NCBI RefSeq assembly: GCF_001423185.1
Contig: NZ_LMOB01000003.1
Coordinates: forward strand, 454,230-518,229
Length of the DNA stretch: 64,000 bases
DNA from: Plantibacter sp. Leaf314
GTDB taxonomy: Bacteria; Actinomycetota; Actinomycetes; Actinomycetales; Microbacteriaceae
Direction: 5' to 3'
Position numbers and translations under genes: made by a program. The notes beneath the pieces were generated by a model. The model saw nothing but the letters and a program-made list of their open reading frames with translations, did no database searches and was not told the origin of the DNA. Each line of letters starts with the position of its first letter. Within the stretch, counting starts at the first letter, position 1. Positions 38,523-46,736 of the stretch are shown in pieces.

Positions 38523-38932
38523 AGCACCGCCACGGCAGGCTCGGCTTGGCACGGTTGCGCGACGAGGCGGGCGCAGGCTCGGTGCTGGCGGTGGGTGTCA
38601 TGGGCGCGCTCGTCGCGCTCCTCCTCGCCACCCTCCCCGTGGCGACACTGCTCGCCGGGCATCAGCGGGCGGCCAACGCGGCGGACGCAGCCGCGTTGGC
38701 CGCCGCGGACACCCTCTCCGGACGCGTCGCGGGCTTCCCGTGCGACACCGCGCGCGTGGTCGCATCCCGCAACCAGGCCACGCTCGGGGCCTGCACCATC
38801 GAGGGGGAGACGGTCGTCGTCGACGCCATCGTCGAGACCCCGCTCGGCACCGTCACGGTCGCGGCGAGGGCGGGCCCGCCGCCGGACGCCGCAGGGCGGC
38901 CGAACGGCGCACCCGGAAACGCACCGTATTAA
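38519..38932 (+). CDS. Rv3654c-like Tad-locus protein
   Basis: 137 aa. RDEAGAGSVLAVGVMGALVALLLATLPVATLLAGHQRAANAADAAALAAADTLSG is the TadG/Rv3654c-type helix followed by the AADAAALAAA motif; a short tail carries two Cys (FPCDTA, GACTIEG). The last gene of the Tad locus, translationally coupled to TadE (ATGA). Confidence 0.85.
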   Translation: MKHRHGRLGLARLRDEAGAGSVLAVGVMGALVALLLATLPVATLLAGHQRAANAADAAALAAADTLSGRVAGFPCDTARVVASRNQATLGACTIEGETVVVDAIVETPLGTVTVAARAGPPPDAAGRPNGAPGNAPY

Positions 38933-38945
38933 GAGGTACCGGTGC
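38921..38945. terminator. Hairpin between Tad locus and small opposing gene
   Basis: GCACCGTA / 8-base loop / TACCGGTGC with a one-base bulge, overlapping the last Tad stop codon; convergent genes on each side. Confidence 0.4.
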
Positions 38946-38951
38946 GACAGG

Positions 38952-39197
38952 TCAGGGCTGGTCGGATCCGGTCGTGAAGACCGCCTCCAGGAAGCGGTAG
39001 TCGACGGCACTCGGCGCTCCCGAGTCGTCGTACTCCTCACCGGTCGTCCGGGCGTACCGGTAGACCTTGCCGGCCGTGCCACTCGGCACGTCGACGGTGG
39101 GCTTCGGCGATCCCTGATCGGTGAGCGGGGCGCTGATCGTCTTGCCCTCCAGCGGACCGTCGGTCAACTTCACGGTGTAGTTCGTCTGGGTACTCAT
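38952..39197 (-). CDS. Small hypothetical protein
   Basis: 81 aa from the ATG at 39197 (GGGAG upstream). A soluble beta-rich sequence (YTVKLTDGPLEGKTISAPL, GKVYRYARTTGEEYDD, VDYRFLEAVF). No family recognised; no signal peptide or helix. It is convergent with the Tad locus and divergent from topA. Confidence 0.72.
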   Translation of the reverse strand: MSTQTNYTVKLTDGPLEGKTISAPLTDQGSPKPTVDVPSGTAGKVYRYARTTGEEYDDSGAPSAVDYRFLEAVFTTGSDQP

Positions 39198-39317
39198 GGG
39201 ACACATTCTGCTCCCAACGCCGCAGAACGCAAGGGGATGGACACCCGAGTGGCCCGCCTCCCGATTGGACAAGCCTGCCGTGCACGTGTGTATGGTGTCG
39301 CTGATGGAAGGAGCCTC

Positions 39318-42200
39318 GTGGCAGGCAAGAAACTCGTGATCGTAGAGTCACCGACCAAGATGAAGTCGATCGCCGGATACCTCGGTGACGATTACGAGGT
39401 GTTGTCCTCGGTCGGGCACATCCGCGACCTCATCGAGCCGAAGAACCTTCCCGCCGAGCTCAAGAAGGGCTCCCTCGGCAAGTTCTCGGTCGACGTCGAC
39501 AACGGCTTCGAGCCGTACTACGTCGTCTCGGACGCGAAGAAGAAGACCGTCGCGGACCTCAAACGCGCCCTCAAAAACGCCGACGAACTCCTCCTCGCGA
39601 CTGATGAGGACCGCGAAGGCGAGGCGATCGCCTGGCACCTCCTGCAGGTCCTGCAGCCCAAGGTCCCGGTCAGCCGCATGGTGTTCCACGAGATCACCAA
39701 GGACGCCATCCTCGCCGCCAAGGACAAGACGCGACCCCTCGACACCGACCTCGTCGACGCCCAGGAGACCCGCCGCATCCTCGACCGCCTCTACGGGTAC
39801 GAGATCTCCCCGGTGCTCTGGCGCAAGGTCGGTCCCGGACTGAGCGCGGGACGCGTGCAGTCCGCCGCGACCCGACTCGTCGTCGACCGCGAGCGTGAGC
39901 GCCTCGCGTTCCGCGCCGCCTCCTACTGGGACGTCATCGCCCGCTTCCTCCCGGGTGAAGACGCCACCGGTGCACCCTTCACCGCCCGCCTCGTCCGCCT
40001 CGACGGCGACCGCGTCGCCACCGGCCGCGACTTCGACGACCTCGGCCAGCTCAAGGGCAGCGCCGTCCCGCTCGACGAACAGCGCGCCACGGCGCTCGCC
40101 GCAGCACTCGAGCAGTCGAAGGCGACCGTCCTCTCGGTCGAGTCGAAGCCGTACTCGCGTCGACCGGCAGCGCCGTTCACCACCTCGACGTTGCAGCAGG
40201 AGGCGGGCCGGAAGCTCCGGTTCTCCGCCCGCCAGACGATGAGCGTCGCGCAGTCGCTCTACGAGAACGGCTACATCACCTATATGCGTACCGACTCGCC
40301 GTCGCTGAGCAAGCAGGCGATCGATGCGGCGCGCAAGCAGGCGGCGTCCCTCTACGGAGCCGAGACGGTGCCGGACAAGCCGCGCCTCTACAGCGGCAAG
40401 AGCAAGAACGCGCAGGAGGCGCACGAGGCGATCCGGCCGTCCGGAGACACCTTCCGCACCCCGTCGTCGCTCTCCTCGACGCTCCGCGGCAACGACTTCA
40501 AGCTCTACGACCTCATCTGGAAGCGCACCGTCGCCAGCCAGATGGCCGACGCCAAGGGCTCGACCGCGACGATCACGCTCGAGGCCGCGACCGAGGTCGG
40601 CCGCGCCGAGTTCACCGCATCGGGTACCGTCATCACCTTCCGTGGCTTCCTCGCCGCGTACGAAGAGGGTCAGGACGAGGACCGCAACTCCCAGGAGGAC
40701 GCCGCCGAGGCGAAACTGCCGCCGCTGACCGAGGGGCAGCAGCTCGGTGTCGCCGACCCGGAGGCGAAGGGGCACGAGACCTCGCCGCCCCCGCGGTACA
40801 CGGAGGCCAGCCTCGTGAAGCGCCTCGAGGAGCTCGGCATCGGCCGCCCCTCGACGTTCGCGTCGATCATCTCCACGATCATCGACCGTGGTTATGTGAC
40901 GCAGCGCGGCCAGGCGCTCATCCCGAGCTGGGTGGCGTTCAGCGTCGTCCGACTGTTGGAGGAGTACTTCGAGGAACTCGTCGAGTACGACTTCACGGCT
41001 GAGATGGAGAACGACCTCGACCGCATCGCCGGAGGAACGGTCGATCGTGTCGACTGGCTCAAGGGCTTCTACTTCGGAGACGACGCCGGCCGTGGCCTCC
41101 GCCAGGTGATCGACAACCTCGGCGACATCGACGCTCGTCGGATCAACTCGATCGTCATCGACGACGGGGTCACGCTGCGGATCGGCAAGTACGGCCCGTA
41201 CCTCGAGGTGACACCGGACGGCCCGCCGCCCGCCGAGGGCGAGGAAGGCCCGACGCCGCGTCGGGTCAACCTGCCCGAGGATCTCGCGCCGGACGAGCTG
41301 ACGCCGGAGAAGGCGCACGAACTCATCGACGCGCCCGTCGTGGGCGATCGCGTCATCGGCCTGAATCCGGCCACCGGCAAGGAGATCGTCGCGAAGGACG
41401 GCCGGTTCGGCCCATACATCACGGAACTCGACCCGGAGCCCGAGGCGGAACTCTCCGTGGACACGGCGACCGGCGAGGTCACCGAGCCTGCAGCCGGCGC
41501 GAAGAAGAAGGCTCCTGCCAAGAAGAAGGCAGCGGCGGAGAAGCCCCGCACGGCGTCGCTCTTCAAGTCGATGGACCTCGCGACGATCGACCTCGAGACC
41601 GCACTCAAGCTCCTCGACCTGCCGCGTGTCGTCGGGGCGGACCCCGAGTCCGGTGAGGAGATCCTGGCGCAGAACGGCCGATACGGTCCCTACTTGAAGA
41701 AGGGCACCGACACCCGGTCGCTCACCTCCGAGGACGACATCTTCACCGTCGACCTCCCCGGCGCGGTCGAGCTGTTCGCTCAGCCGAAGTACGGCGCTCG
41801 GAAGGCGTCGAGCGCGCTGAAGGAGTTCGAAGCGGACCCGGAGAGCGGCAAGCCGATCAAGATCAAGGACGGCCGTTTCGGCGCCTACGTCACCGACGGG
41901 GTGACCAACGCGACGATCCCGCGCGGCGAACAGGTCGAAGACGTCGACTTCGAGCGAGCGGTCCAGCTGCTGGCGGACAAGCGCGCGAAGGGCCCGGCGA
42001 AGCCGAAGACGACCAAGAAGGCTCCGGCGAAGAAGGCCCCTGCCAAGAAGGCACCCGCCAAGAAGGCCACGACAGCCAAGGCGACCACGGCGAAGGCCAC
42101 GACGGCGACGTCGACGGCGCGGTCCGCCGCGGCGAAGAAGGCGGCCGCGACCCGTGCTGCCAACAAGGCGGCTGCGGCGAAGGCCGACGCCGTCACGTGA
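39318..42200 (+). CDS. topA: DNA topoisomerase I
   Basis: Type IA topoisomerase relaxing negative supercoils (960 aa). GTG at 39318 with GGAAGGA upstream and the family start MAGKKLVIVESPTK. Toprim ATDEDREGEAIAWH, active-site Tyr322 in ITYMRTDS, and C-terminal repeats each with a GRFGPY/GRYGPY motif in place of Cys4 zinc fingers, as in other actinobacteria. It ends in a Lys/Ala-rich tail (KKAPAKKAPAKK type) that in mycobacteria helps processivity. Stop overlaps tmk start (GTGA). Confidence 0.97.
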   Translation: MAGKKLVIVESPTKMKSIAGYLGDDYEVLSSVGHIRDLIEPKNLPAELKKGSLGKFSVDVDNGFEPYYVVSDAKKKTVADLKRALKNADELLLATDEDREGEAIAWHLLQVLQPKVPVSRMVFHEITKDAILAAKDKTRPLDTDLVDAQETRRILDRLYGYEISPVLWRKVGPGLSAGRVQSAATRLVVDRERERLAFRAASYWDVIARFLPGEDATGAPFTARLVRLDGDRVATGRDFDDLGQLKGSAVPLDEQRATALAAALEQSKATVLSVESKPYSRRPAAPFTTSTLQQEAGRKLRFSARQTMSVAQSLYENGYITYMRTDSPSLSKQAIDAARKQAASLYGAETVPDKPRLYSGKSKNAQEAHEAIRPSGDTFRTPSSLSSTLRGNDFKLYDLIWKRTVASQMADAKGSTATITLEAATEVGRAEFTASGTVITFRGFLAAYEEGQDEDRNSQEDAAEAKLPPLTEGQQLGVADPEAKGHETSPPPRYTEASLVKRLEELGIGRPSTFASIISTIIDRGYVTQRGQALIPSWVAFSVVRLLEEYFEELVEYDFTAEMENDLDRIAGGTVDRVDWLKGFYFGDDAGRGLRQVIDNLGDIDARRINSIVIDDGVTLRIGKYGPYLEVTPDGPPPAEGEEGPTPRRVNLPEDLAPDELTPEKAHELIDAPVVGDRVIGLNPATGKEIVAKDGRFGPYITELDPEPEAELSVDTATGEVTEPAAGAKKKAPAKKKAAAEKPRTASLFKSMDLATIDLETALKLLDLPRVVGADPESGEEILAQNGRYGPYLKKGTDTRSLTSEDDIFTVDLPGAVELFAQPKYGARKASSALKEFEADPESGKPIKIKDGRFGAYVTDGVTNATIPRGEQVEDVDFERAVQLLADKRAKGPAKPKTTKKAPAKKAPAKKAPAKKATTAKATTAKATTATSTARSAAAKKAAATRAANKAAAAKADAVT

Positions 42201-42832
42201 GCGAGGGAGCGCGGCCCCGCGGGTTGTTCATCACCCTCGAGGGCGGAGACGGTGTCGGCAAGTCGACGCAGGCGAGCCTGCTGAGCGACTGGTTCGAGCA
42301 GCAGGGTCGCACCGTCGTCCGCACCCGCGAACCGGGCGGGAGCGATCTCGGGGTCGAGATCCGCGAGATCGTGCTGCACCATCGCGGCGACATCTCCCCG
42401 CGTGCCGAGGCGCTGCTGTACGCCGCGGACCGTGCCCACCACATCGCCACCGTCGTGCGTCCGGCACTCGCCCGCGGCGAGATCGTGTTGCAGGACCGCT
42501 ACCTCGACTCCTCCGTCGCCTACCAGGGCAGCGGACGGGTCCTCGACGCGGCGCAGATCCGGGGCATCTCGCTGTGGGCCGCGGAGGGCCTGCTCCCCGA
42601 CGTCACCGTGCTCCTCGACCTGGACGTCGCCGTCGCCCGAGGTCGGCTCGACAACGCCAACAAGCGGTTCGACCGGCTGGAGGCTGAGGCGCAGGACTTC
42701 CACACCCGCGTGCGCGAATCGTTCCTGGCCCTCGCGGCAGCGGAACCGGAGCGGTTCCTCGTCGTGGACGCCGCGCTGCCGCCCGAGGAACTCGCGGCCG
42801 ACATCCGCGAGCGGATCGCGCCACTCCTCTGA
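42197..42832 (+). CDS. tmk: Thymidylate kinase
   Basis: 211 aa. dTMP to dTDP. P-loop LEGGDGVGKST (14-24), DR(Y/X) motif LQDRYLDSSVAYQGSGR, REPGGSDLG. Overlaps topA by 4 bases, so it is coupled. The synteny topA-tmk-holB is usual in Microbacteriaceae. Confidence 0.95.
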   Translation: MSEGARPRGLFITLEGGDGVGKSTQASLLSDWFEQQGRTVVRTREPGGSDLGVEIREIVLHHRGDISPRAEALLYAADRAHHIATVVRPALARGEIVLQDRYLDSSVAYQGSGRVLDAAQIRGISLWAAEGLLPDVTVLLDLDVAVARGRLDNANKRFDRLEAEAQDFHTRVRESFLALAAAEPERFLVVDAALPPEELAADIRERIAPLL

Positions 42833-42840
42833 TCAGACCC

Positions 42841-42915
42841 GGTCCCTGAGCCTGTCGAAGGGCGGCCCGGTGTCTGGAAGCGTGAGCTCGGCACTTCGAC
42901 AAGTTCAGTGACCGG
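42841..42915. repeat. Dispersed repeat pair downstream of tmk
   Basis: A consensus copy lies at 42841-42862, and a degenerate reverse copy (CTTCGACAAGTTCAGTGACC core) at 42894-42915; together they face each other as an imperfect inverted repeat. Confidence 0.7.
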
Positions 42916-42943
42916 TGGGCGGCTCAGTGACCGGTGGGCGGCT
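42906..42943 (+). repeat. 19-bp tandem duplication
   Basis: CAGTGACCGGTGGGCGGCT occurs twice in succession, followed by CAGTGAT, at the edge of the degenerate dispersed repeat and about 60 bases upstream of the holB promoter. Confidence 0.85.
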
Positions 42944-43004
42944 CAGTGATCGCCCGTCGGCTCGGATACCCGCACGACCGCCAGCCGCCGTCGGTGGCGC
43001 CCGG

Positions 43005-43017
43005 TATCGTTGACCCA
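43005..43017 (+). promoter_or_regulatory. Leaderless -10 of holB
   Basis: TATCGT (43005-43010), six bases TGACCC, ATG. Confidence 0.55.
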
Positions 43018-44150
43018 TGGCTTCCTGGACCGACTTGACGGGTCAACGCGACGCGATCGAGTTGTTGCAGGCCGCGTCGGACCCGGTCGAACCCAAAGGC
43101 CTCACCCACGCCTGGCTCATCACCGGTCCGCCCGGTTCCGGCCGGTCGACCCTGGCCTATGCGTTCGCTGCGGCACTCCTCAGCCGAGAGCCCGGGGGAG
43201 ACGACGTCACCCGTCGGCAGGTCGAAGCGCGCACCCACCCCGACCTCTCCGCGCTGAGCACCGACCGCGTCATCATCACGATCGACGAGGTCCGCGACCT
43301 GGTCCGCAACGCCTACCGTGCACCGTCCGTGGCTCGTTTCCGCGTCATGGTCGTGGAAGACGCCGACCGCATGACCGAGCGCACCTCAAACCTGCTGCTG
43401 AAGTCCCTCGAGGAGCCGCCCAGCAGCACGATCTGGGTCCTGTGCGCGCCCAGCGAGGCGGACCTCCTGCCGACGATCCGGTCCCGTGTGCGCTCCGTCC
43501 GGCTCGGCGTGCCGACCATCGACGACGTCGCGGAGCTGCTGGAACGACGCGACGGCGTGGCGCACGACATCGCGGAGCGCGCGGCCCGTGAAGCTCAGAG
43601 CCACGTGGGGATGGCCCACCGTCTGGCGACCGATCCCGGAGCCCGGCAACGTCGTGAGTCCACCCTGCGGGCCGTCCTCGACATCCGCAGTGCGGGTCAG
43701 GCCGTCGTCACGGCCGGGCGGCTCCTGGAACTCGCCGGAGACGACGCGAAGGCCTACACCTCGCTGCGCGACGAGGCCGAGCGCGAGAGCACGCTGCGGT
43801 CGCTCGGCGTCGAGCCCGGCCAATCCGTCCCTCCCGCCCTCCGGTCGCAGGTGCGGGCGATGGAGGAGGACCAGAAGCGGCGCGCGACACGGAGTCTCCG
43901 CGACGGGCTCGACCGCATCATGGTCGACCTGCTGTCGCTCTATCGCGACATCGTGCTCCTCCAGCTGGGACACGACGCCACGATCATCAACCGGGAATTG
44001 CGTCCGGAACTCGAGGATGCCGCTCGGCGGACGACGCCGGCGGTTACGATCGATACCTTGGAGGCGATCTCCGTCGCCCGAACACGAATCGAAGGGAACG
44101 TCGCCCCAGCGCTGGCCTTGGAGGCCATGCTCGTGTCGGCGGTCCGGTAG
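43017..44150 (+). CDS. holB: DNA polymerase III subunit delta'
   Basis: Clamp-loader subunit (377 aa). GPPGSGRST (38-46) is a Walker A with Arg in place of Lys, and the second SRC motif reads SRV, as expected of a non-hydrolysing delta' subunit. VVEDADRMTERTSNLLLKSLEEPPSSTIWVLCAPSEADLLPTIRSR is highly characteristic. The next gene starts 10 bases later. Confidence 0.94.
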   Translation: MASWTDLTGQRDAIELLQAASDPVEPKGLTHAWLITGPPGSGRSTLAYAFAAALLSREPGGDDVTRRQVEARTHPDLSALSTDRVIITIDEVRDLVRNAYRAPSVARFRVMVVEDADRMTERTSNLLLKSLEEPPSSTIWVLCAPSEADLLPTIRSRVRSVRLGVPTIDDVAELLERRDGVAHDIAERAAREAQSHVGMAHRLATDPGARQRRESTLRAVLDIRSAGQAVVTAGRLLELAGDDAKAYTSLRDEAERESTLRSLGVEPGQSVPPALRSQVRAMEEDQKRRATRSLRDGLDRIMVDLLSLYRDIVLLQLGHDATIINRELRPELEDAARRTTPAVTIDTLEAISVARTRIEGNVAPALALEAMLVSAVR

Positions 44151-44159
44151 GGAGCCTCT

Positions 44160-45782
44160 GTGACTTCGCCCAGGCAGCAGCCGTCGGCCTCGATGGGACC
44201 GGCCGGTGGATCCCGCCGCAGCGGTCCCCGTGCGCGGCGGACGGCACGTGTCGCGCTCGTCGCCGGTCTCGCGGTGGCGGCCCTCACGCTGAGTGGATGC
44301 GTCACGGCGTTCCTGCCCCCGAAGGCCGCCGAACCGACGCCGTCGTCGTCGGCGGCGACCAGCGACGTCGATGCGGCGCTGAAGCCCTTCTATGAGCAGC
44401 AGCTCGACTGGAAGACCAGTGGGTGCGTCGACGGCTTCGAGTGCGCCACGGCGAAGGCGCCCATCGACTGGGACAACCCGTCCGATGGCGAGCTGTCCCT
44501 CGCACTCGTGCGTCACCAGGCGACGAACGGCAAGCCGATCGGTTCGCTCTTCATGAACCCCGGCGGCCCGGGCGGTTCCGGCTACAGCCTCGTCGCCGAC
44601 AGCCTCGACTTCGCGGTCGACAAGGACCTGCAGGAGAACTTCGACGTCGTCGGCTTCGACCCTCGTGGTGTCGGCAAGTCGACGCCCGTCACCTGCCTGA
44701 GTGATTCGGAGATGGACGCATACCTGTACGACGTCACGCCGGGCGAGCGCGGCTCCGACGAGTGGATCGCCGCCAACGAGAAGGCCGCGAAGGACTTCGG
44801 CGACGCCTGTGCGGAGGAGACCGGCAAGATGCTCGAGTTCGTCGACACGCAGAGTGCAGCGAAGGACCTCGACATGCTCCGGGCGGCCGTCGGCGACAAG
44901 CAGCTCTACTACCTCGGCTACTCGTACGGCACCTTCCTCGGCGCGACCTACGCCGAACTCTTCCCGAAGAACGTCGGGCGCCTCGTCCTCGACGGGGCGA
45001 TCGATCCGTCGACGTCGAACTTCGAGGTGGTGAAGGAGCAGGCCAAGGGCTTCGAGAGCGCGCTGCGCGCCTACCTCGAGGACTGCATGTCGGGGACGGA
45101 CTGCCCGTTCTCCGGTTCGGTCGACGACGCGATGACGGAGATCAAGAGCCTCCTCGACCAGGTGGACGCGAGCCCGATCCCCGCTGACGACGGCCGTGAG
45201 CTCGGCGGCAACACGCTGCTCACCGCGATCATCTACCCGCTGTACCAGGCCGACGCCTGGCCGTACCTGAGTCGGATGTTCGACGAGGTCATGCAGGGCG
45301 GCACGGACATCGCGTTCCAGTTCGCCGACGGATACAACGGTCGCGGCGACACCGGCAAGTACACCGACAACCAGACCGAGGCCTTCAACGCGATCAACTG
45401 CCTCGACTACAGCTACGACGACGACAAGACGAAGATGGCCGACGAGGCCAAGGAACTCGAGCAGGCCGCTCCGGTGATCGGCGAGTACATGGCCTACGGC
45501 GACACGTTCTGCGCGAACTGGCCGTACCAGACGAGGACCGAGCGTGGCGAGATCCATGCGAAGGGTGCCGCTCCGATCCTCGTCGTCGGAACCACGAACG
45601 ACCCGGCCACGCCGTACGTCTGGGCGCAGAACCTCGCGGAGCAGCTCGACCAGGGCCAGCTCATCACCTACAAGGGTGAGGGGCACACCGGCTACAACAA
45701 GGGCAGCGACTGTGTGAACCAGGCGGTCGACCAGTACCTCATCGATGGCACCGTCCCGTCGAAGGACCCGATGTGCAGTTGA
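44160..45782 (+). CDS. Secreted alpha/beta hydrolase lipoprotein (tripeptidyl aminopeptidase-like)
   Basis: 540 aa. A basic N-region, hydrophobic stretch and lipobox TLSGC (Cys47) indicate a lipoprotein. The N-terminal half of an alpha/beta-hydrolase (NPGGPGGSGYS oxyanion region), nucleophile Ser255 in GYSYGT, then a TAP-like C-terminal domain with the Asp in VVGTTNDPATPY and the His in GEGHTGYN. Close to the actinobacterial SlpD/Tap class that removes N-terminal tripeptides from secreted proteins; specificity is not shown. Confidence 0.9.
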   Translation: MTSPRQQPSASMGPAGGSRRSGPRARRTARVALVAGLAVAALTLSGCVTAFLPPKAAEPTPSSSAATSDVDAALKPFYEQQLDWKTSGCVDGFECATAKAPIDWDNPSDGELSLALVRHQATNGKPIGSLFMNPGGPGGSGYSLVADSLDFAVDKDLQENFDVVGFDPRGVGKSTPVTCLSDSEMDAYLYDVTPGERGSDEWIAANEKAAKDFGDACAEETGKMLEFVDTQSAAKDLDMLRAAVGDKQLYYLGYSYGTFLGATYAELFPKNVGRLVLDGAIDPSTSNFEVVKEQAKGFESALRAYLEDCMSGTDCPFSGSVDDAMTEIKSLLDQVDASPIPADDGRELGGNTLLTAIIYPLYQADAWPYLSRMFDEVMQGGTDIAFQFADGYNGRGDTGKYTDNQTEAFNAINCLDYSYDDDKTKMADEAKELEQAAPVIGEYMAYGDTFCANWPYQTRTERGEIHAKGAAPILVVGTTNDPATPYVWAQNLAEQLDQGQLITYKGEGHTGYNKGSDCVNQAVDQYLIDGTVPSKDPMCS

Positions 45783-45795
45783 TGGCGGGACCTCG

Positions 45796-46437
45796 ATGAC
45801 CATGACGGTGCCGGCCGAACTCGGGCTCCGCGAGCGGAAGCGCCTCGCGACGCGTCGGGCGATCCAGCACGCGGTGTTGACGCTCGCGGGGGAGCACGGG
45901 CTCGAGAACGTGACGGTCGAGGAGGTGAGCCGGCGGGCGGAGATCTCACCGCGGACCTTCTTCAACTACTTCGGGACGAAGGAGGAGGCGCTGATCGGCG
46001 ACATCCCGTTGATCCCCGACGGCGACGCCCTCGAAGCCTTCCTGACCGCGGGCCCGGCGACCGACGTCCTCACCGATCTCGGCGAGTTGTTGGCCCGGAC
46101 GGTGGGCGATGCCGACGAGGACGTCGAGATCCACCATCTCCGCAAGGACGTGCTGCGTGATCACCCGCACCTCCTCGGGGCGCGGATCGCGAGCATGCGC
46201 GGTTTCGAAGAAGGTCTGTACAAGGTCGTCGAGCGGCGGGTGCTGAACGACGAGCCCGCGCTCGCGGATGACTCGGAAGCCCTCTTCGATCGGTGTTGGA
46301 TGATGACGATGGTGGGATTCGCGGGGCTCCGCCATGCCTGGCGTTGCTGGGCCGATGCGCCGACCCCCGGGTCGCTCGCGGAGCGGATCCGTCGTTCTTT
46401 CGCTGAGCTGTACACGACCGTGCAAAAGCTGCGCTAA
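45796..46437 (+). CDS. TetR-family regulator
   Basis: 213 aa from the ATG at 45796. HTH: RLATRRAIQHAVLTLAGEHGLENVTVEEVSRRAEISPRTFFNYFGTKEEALIG. The C-terminal ligand domain is unclassified (MftR-like subgroup by the start of the HTH). It lies 13 bases after the aminopeptidase stop and 35 bases before tRNA-Thr. The regulated gene is not evident. Confidence 0.88.
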   Translation: MTMTVPAELGLRERKRLATRRAIQHAVLTLAGEHGLENVTVEEVSRRAEISPRTFFNYFGTKEEALIGDIPLIPDGDALEAFLTAGPATDVLTDLGELLARTVGDADEDVEIHHLRKDVLRDHPHLLGARIASMRGFEEGLYKVVERRVLNDEPALADDSEALFDRCWMMTMVGFAGLRHAWRCWADAPTPGSLAERIRRSFAELYTTVQKLR

Positions 46438-46472
46438 CATGGATACTCGTGCGCCGGGCGACCAGTGCACGC

Positions 46473-46548
46473 GCCGCCCTAGCTCAGTCGGCAGAGCATC
46501 TCACTCGTAATGAGAAGGTCAAGGGTTCGATTCCCTTGGGCGGCTCCA
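46473..46548 (+). tRNA. tRNA-Thr (anticodon CGT), CCA encoded
   Basis: Acceptor GCCGCCC/GGGCGGC, D arm GCTC-AGTCGGCA-GAGC, anticodon stem CTCAC(T)/AATGAG with CGT, T arm AAGGGTTCGATTCCCTT; CCA at 46546-46548 is encoded. An integrase gene and iterons lie immediately downstream, so its 3' end is the probable attachment site. Confidence 0.95.
46525..46548 (+). other. Probable attachment site of the island (tRNA-Thr 3' end)
   Basis: Inferred from the tRNA 3' half next to a tyrosine integrase transcribed toward it. The matching direct repeat at the far end was not found up to 64 kb, so the other boundary lies outside the window or has decayed. Confidence 0.45.
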
Positions 46549-46663
46549 CCAGCATCACCCGGCCGTTGCCCTGGAAAACGCAGGTCAGCGGCCATTTTCT
46601 TGCCCACTCACAGGCCCGTCCGACCGGCCGAACTGGGCGACAGCTGCCGGCTAGGCGCGAAAA

Positions 46664-46699
46664 TGTAGCAACGCGTGTAGCAACGCATGTAGCAACGAC
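46664..46699 (+). repeat. Three 12-bp iterons by the integrase 3' end
   Basis: TGTAGCAACGCG, TGTAGCAACGCA, TGTAGCAACGAC at 46664, 46676 and 46688, period exactly 12. They lie between tRNA-Thr and the integrase stop (46737), where arm-type integrase or excisionase sites are expected. Otherwise the gap 46549-46736 shows nothing. Confidence 0.8.
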
Positions 46700-46736
46700 C
46701 CCGCGAACGGCAGTGAACAACGGCGAACGTGCATGG

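Noticed and set aside
37781..39082. Minus-strand open frame opposite the Tad pilin genes
   Set aside because: No domain; the plus-strand pilin, TadE and Rv3654c-like frames have ribosome sites, helices and the expected order.
44160..46437. Aminopeptidase plus TetR as a drug-resistance cassette
   Set aside because: The TetR is in the same orientation with no operator seen, and the hydrolase is a typical secreted peptidase; no resistance motif.
46664..46699. CRISPR-like repeat
   Set aside because: Three contiguous 12-bp units without spacers; no cas genes nearby.
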